Positions 60,755 through 64,000 of a DNA stretch of 64,000 nt are shown here, piece after piece. Source of the DNA: Epiperipatus broadwayi (taxonomy: Eukaryota > Onychophora > Udeonychophora > Euonychophora > Peripatidae). The notes under the pieces are model-generated. The model searched no databases, was not told the DNA's origin, and was given only the letters and a program-made list of their open reading frames with translations. The stretch lies in contig JAQFVV010000142.1 of NCBI GenBank assembly GCA_028023455.1, forward strand, positions 2,847,740 to 2,911,739, given 5' to 3'. Position 1 is the stretch's first letter. The number at the start of each line of letters is the position of its first letter. The position numbers and the translations under genes are program-made.

Positions 60755-62390
60755 TTCTGATGATCTTTTATTTAAATACTGACAACTGCAGATAACTTTC
60801 AAATGAAGAAATATTGCACAAATTGGAAGAATAACTGTCTAATATTAAATGAGACATTGTTGGACTTTATGAGTTAGAATTGATTTAAAAAATGGATATG
60901 TATTTTACTACAAAGGCACTAACATTGAAAGAACAATTGGAGTGAGATTCATTATAAATAAAATGTAGAAGAATAACATTGTGGGGATTGATGACATATC
61001 AAACAGAGTAGCAAGATTAGTTATTCAACTTAATGAAAAGTAACAAGTGCAAATAATTTAAGTTTCTGCCCCAATAAATTCTCATTATGATGAAAAAGGA
61101 GAGGATTATTATATGGGTTTACAATATTGTTTTAACCAAATCAAACATTTTAAATTCCTCTGGAAAATTTTAATATTAGAATAAGTAAATGATTGAAATA
61201 TGAAAAGGTTGTGGGTAAATTTGGTTATAAGGATAAAATGAGACAAAATACTATCAGAGTTTAAAAACCCTGTATATTATGGATTTCTCTTTTTGAGAAA
61301 AATGATAATTGGAAATAGACTAAGATACAGTAGGGTTGGATTATATTTTGAATAACAGAAAATATGTATTTCAAGATTGTAATGTTATTCAAAGATTGAT
61401 CAGATTTGCCTGAAATCAATAAGATAACTAATACTCTATTAAGAACTGCAAAAACATAACTGAAACAAAAAATCTGGTATTTAACAATAAATTTTCTACT
61501 AAGAAAAGACAATGTATGAAGAAAAGTATGAATATGAATTTTTTTTAAAAATAATCCATTAAGAAGAAGTGAGTATTTAGACCTTTGTAAAATGATATAA
61601 AAAGAATCAGTAATGATATAAGAACATTTAATTGTGAACCAGCAAGAAAAGTTATAGAAGAAACTAAATCTCAGAAGTGTATAACAATATCTTGGTATTG
61701 AAACGACATTTATTTCTACAATAAAAAAAAAAGATGGAGCTATTACTAAAAAGACATCATGAAATGTATGCAAGGGTTCTATAAAAAATTATATGCTAAT
61801 AAGGAATAAGAAAATAGTATCCCTACAGTTATTGTATCTTCTAAATTTCCCAGAATTGTAAATTAAAAGTTATGTCTTCAAATCTATGAAGAAGGGGAAA
61901 ACTTCATGAATTGATGGAACTTTTATTGATTTCTTAACAGAATGCAATAGTCATATCATATTTTAAAAGGTGATAAAATTACAAATACCAAGATAATTGT
62001 AACTTGTCTAAAATGAATTTTGGATCCTAACCAACCAAAAAAAAAAGTGGGATTTAAAAGTGATTTTAGCACCCAGGGTCATACCCAAACTTTGTAAATA
62101 CAGTTGCTATTATGTTTTGGATTTATAGATTGTAAAAAGACATTTGGTTCTATAAGTACTTCTACAGTTATTAAAGTATTGGATTATCAAAATATAGTTC
62201 TAGGATATTGTTATAATCTGAAAAATTATTTATCAAAATGCAGCAAGCAGTATTTAGATTACAGTATGACACTAAAAAGATTAATATTGAGAAAGATGCG
62301 TTAAATGGTGATTCTATATTTCTAAAACTTTTTACAGCAGTTTTACAAGAAGTATGATTTGACAATAACTTGACTTTAAATCAAAGGTGG
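60755..62390 (+). pseudogene. RTE-type LINE, endonuclease plus RT (decayed)
   Basis: Endonuclease domain (60787-61450): 'LSNEEILHKLEE', 'DIVGLYELELI', 'IGVRFIINK', 'DISNRVARLVIQLNEK', 'SAPINSHYDE', 'YILNNRKYVFQDCNVIQRLI'. RT domain (about 61990-62390): 'LDPNQPKKKVGFKSDFSTQG', 'LCFGFIDCKKTFGSISTSTV', then the GVRQGD-type region (degraded) and 'NFLQQFYKK'. The order endonuclease then RT, and these signatures, match RTE LINEs, which nick target DNA and prime reverse transcription there. Many stops and frameshifts are present. It ends abruptly at 62390, well short of the catalytic YADD, where a Gypsy relic begins on the other strand. Confidence 0.85.
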
Positions 62391-62394
62391 TAAA

Positions 62395-63670
62395 AACTCT
62401 TTTGTCTTTAAACTTCCCTAACAATTCCTGCATGGGTAAAGAATATTACAATCAGGGATCATTATTTTTATTTAATTGTCTTGCATCGAGGCATAGTCAG
62501 ACTGCCCTATCCTTCATGATTACCACCAAGGGATTGCAATATGGTGAAGAGCATTATGAAATTATACTCCATCATTTGTTCAAGTTGCTTCTCAACTTCT
62601 TCCTTATAATGGTGGGGAACCGGATGTGATTTTGACTAAAATGGTTGACCATGAGTCAATATAATTTGTTCAAAACCTTTGATAACTCCAGGTATGTCTG
62701 AAAATATACTATATTTTTCTAAAATATATTTTGATGTTCCTCCCCACTCAGTGGCCACTTTAGATTCATTAACCTTTTGAGCAATTATGGTATCTGAAGT
62801 TACTTCTTTTATGCAACATATTCCTATAGAATCATAGAACTGAGGTGATAAAACAATAGTGCTTCATTGTTGTATGTAATTTGTCTTTTTGCATAATTTA
62901 AAATACTTTTGTATTTATGTAGAAAATCAAACTCTAATAATACACCATGCATAAGGTTTTTCATGATCAAAAATACATATTGATCTTCCATTTATTATAT
63001 CTTTTGTTGCATCAGCTTGATATCCCAACTATTTTCGAATTCTACATTTATTCTTTAACCTTTTTCTCATACTTTGGAGCTTAGTATTTATGCTTATTTG
63101 TAATTCTTACAATCTTTTTACAATCTGTTCCATTATGCACATTTTGTTCTGCATTTCTGGTTGCTCATTTACTGGCTTCTGCTGTTCAATGCCCTGATCC
63201 ATCTTTCTTGATTGAGTTCTCATTTTGCTATTTATTTTTATTTTGCTTTCAAGTTTGCTACTGCAAAAGCAAAAATAAAAATTATTTCCTTCCTATATTT
63301 GTTCTATATTACGTCTCTAATCATTAGCTTTTATTTATTATTTGTTTATTATACCAGACCCATGTCTTAACCAAGCAATTAGTTAAACTATTATCTGTCA
63401 TGACTGCAGTTTTTGATTTGCCTTCTACTTATTTGAATAATTATATATAATCCTTTTTTTTAAATTTACATTACTTATAATTTCAGCATCATTCTTTCCA
63501 AACCTTAATATATATCAACACCAGACACAATATACATTATCAAAATAAAATACTCTATTATATGTCCACAAATTACTTTGTTGCACTTTTCCTGTCATCT
63601 CAAAATGTGCTAACATTATTGTGCCTCACCCTTGTGGCATTTCTTGATGTGCCACACTTTCAAAGTTATT
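62395..63670 (-). pseudogene. pol: Ty3/Gypsy relic: gag knuckle, protease tail, RT start
   Basis: Minus-strand order is: 'KVWHIKKCHKG' (63665-63631; remnant of a CCHC gag zinc knuckle), then 'QKPVNEQPEMQNKMCIMEQI', then 'EFDFLHKYKSILNYAKRQI' (end of the aspartic protease, about 62935-62875). Next come 'VNESKVATEWGGTS' and 'HPVP' (RT start), 'EKQLEQMMEY', 'SSPYCNPLVVIMK' and 'LCLDARQLNK' (about 62497-62468). This is the Gypsy gag-protease-RT order. Active-site regions of protease and RT are missing or cut off. It is truncated at about 62395 against the RTE LINE. Confidence 0.82.
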
Positions 63671-64000
63671 TGAGCCTAACCATATTGTGGGCCATTTGTT
63701 GCTGTACTGGCCATGCTTCTTCACAAGTTAATTAATATCAGAGATTGGGTAAATTATTCAAACCCTTCACAGTTCAATATTAAAATAATATTACTCATTA
63801 CTTCTCAATTTTATTTAACAAAAATGACTGAACTAATGTTATTTAGATATATTCCACAGCCATATTATATGGAACCTATGTTCATGTGTCGACTTCATCA
63901 AGGCATTTTTATAAGTGCTGATATTTATCATCAATTTTTATATAATAAGTAAAGAATTATGTAATGAGAGAAGACAAATAAAGAAAGTATGAATAGAGTA
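63670..64000. other. Window end, unassigned
   Basis: A 79-codon plus-strand frame (63713-63952) shows no recognised motif. It may overlie more of the minus-strand Gypsy gag, which would continue in this direction. Confidence 0.35.

Noticed and set aside
61261-61773. 170-codon minus-strand frame, the longest in the window
   Set aside because: It is antisense to the endonuclease/linker part of the RTE LINE, whose plus-strand motifs are clear. The frame is a shadow.

Overview
This window is a gene-poor, very AT-rich stretch of eukaryotic nuclear DNA. It contains no convincing intact host gene, rRNA, functional tRNA, operon or CRISPR array. What can be read is a layered record of mobile elements: Penelope-like (PLE), RTE-type LINE, Ty3/Gypsy, LTR-only elements, tRNA-like SINEs and many fold-back palindromes, plus long (AAT)n microsatellites. 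That mix suggests an AT-rich invertebrate animal. I cannot place it further from sequence alone.

Layout. 0-9 kb: a split tRNA-like/PLE-tail repeat, two long (ATT)n/(AAT)n arrays and two palindromes (3.7-4.1 and 6.7-7.5 kb). 9.1-10.2 kb: two RTE LINE scraps. 11.7-12.6 kb: an 889-bp palindrome. 14-17.8 kb: mostly plain AT-rich DNA with a fold-back half element and a possible decayed coding strip. 17.9-18.9 kb: the 3' end of another LINE. 19.8-20.1 kb: a palindrome with a hammerhead-like core. 20.6-25.3 kb: a complete LTR-internal-LTR element on the minus strand. 25.3-27.6 kb: a block of different composition with a promoter-like patch and a minisatellite. 29.9-30.1 and 31.6 kb: small palindromic and tRNA-like repeats. 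32.4-34.7 kb: an old dispersed repeat split by two fold-back insertions, whose uninterrupted relative lies at 52.5-53.7 kb. 36.4-41.3 kb: a second LTR-internal-LTR element, of the same family as the first but on the plus strand. 42.9-45.4 kb: a probable solo LTR of a different family. 49.5-51.8 kb: a decayed Gypsy element (gag plus integrase tail). 53.7-53.9 kb: a fold-back element. 54.3-58.5 kb: an RTE LINE (minus), then a head-to-head PLE palindrome whose two outer ends carry tRNA-like sequence. 60.8-62.4 kb: a longer RTE LINE (endonuclease and RT), abutting a Gypsy gag/protease/RT relic on the other strand at 62.4-63.7 kb.

The most notable items are the following. (1) Two young LTR elements have ~2.1-kb LTRs, only ~0.6 kb of non-coding interior, a tRNA primer-binding-like site, TG...TA ends with matching inverted termini, and an open frame in the sense strand of the LTR that is open in one element and broken in the other. 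(2) A PLE RT-thumb/GIY-YIG fragment is joined to a tRNA-like module; the pair forms an inverted dimer and the module recurs elsewhere in the window. (3) Nested fold-back insertions can be dated against an in-window unoccupied relative, one of them with a 12-bp target-site duplication. All coding relics carry stops or frameshifts. The only apparently recent insertions are the two LTR elements, whose paired LTRs are nearly identical.
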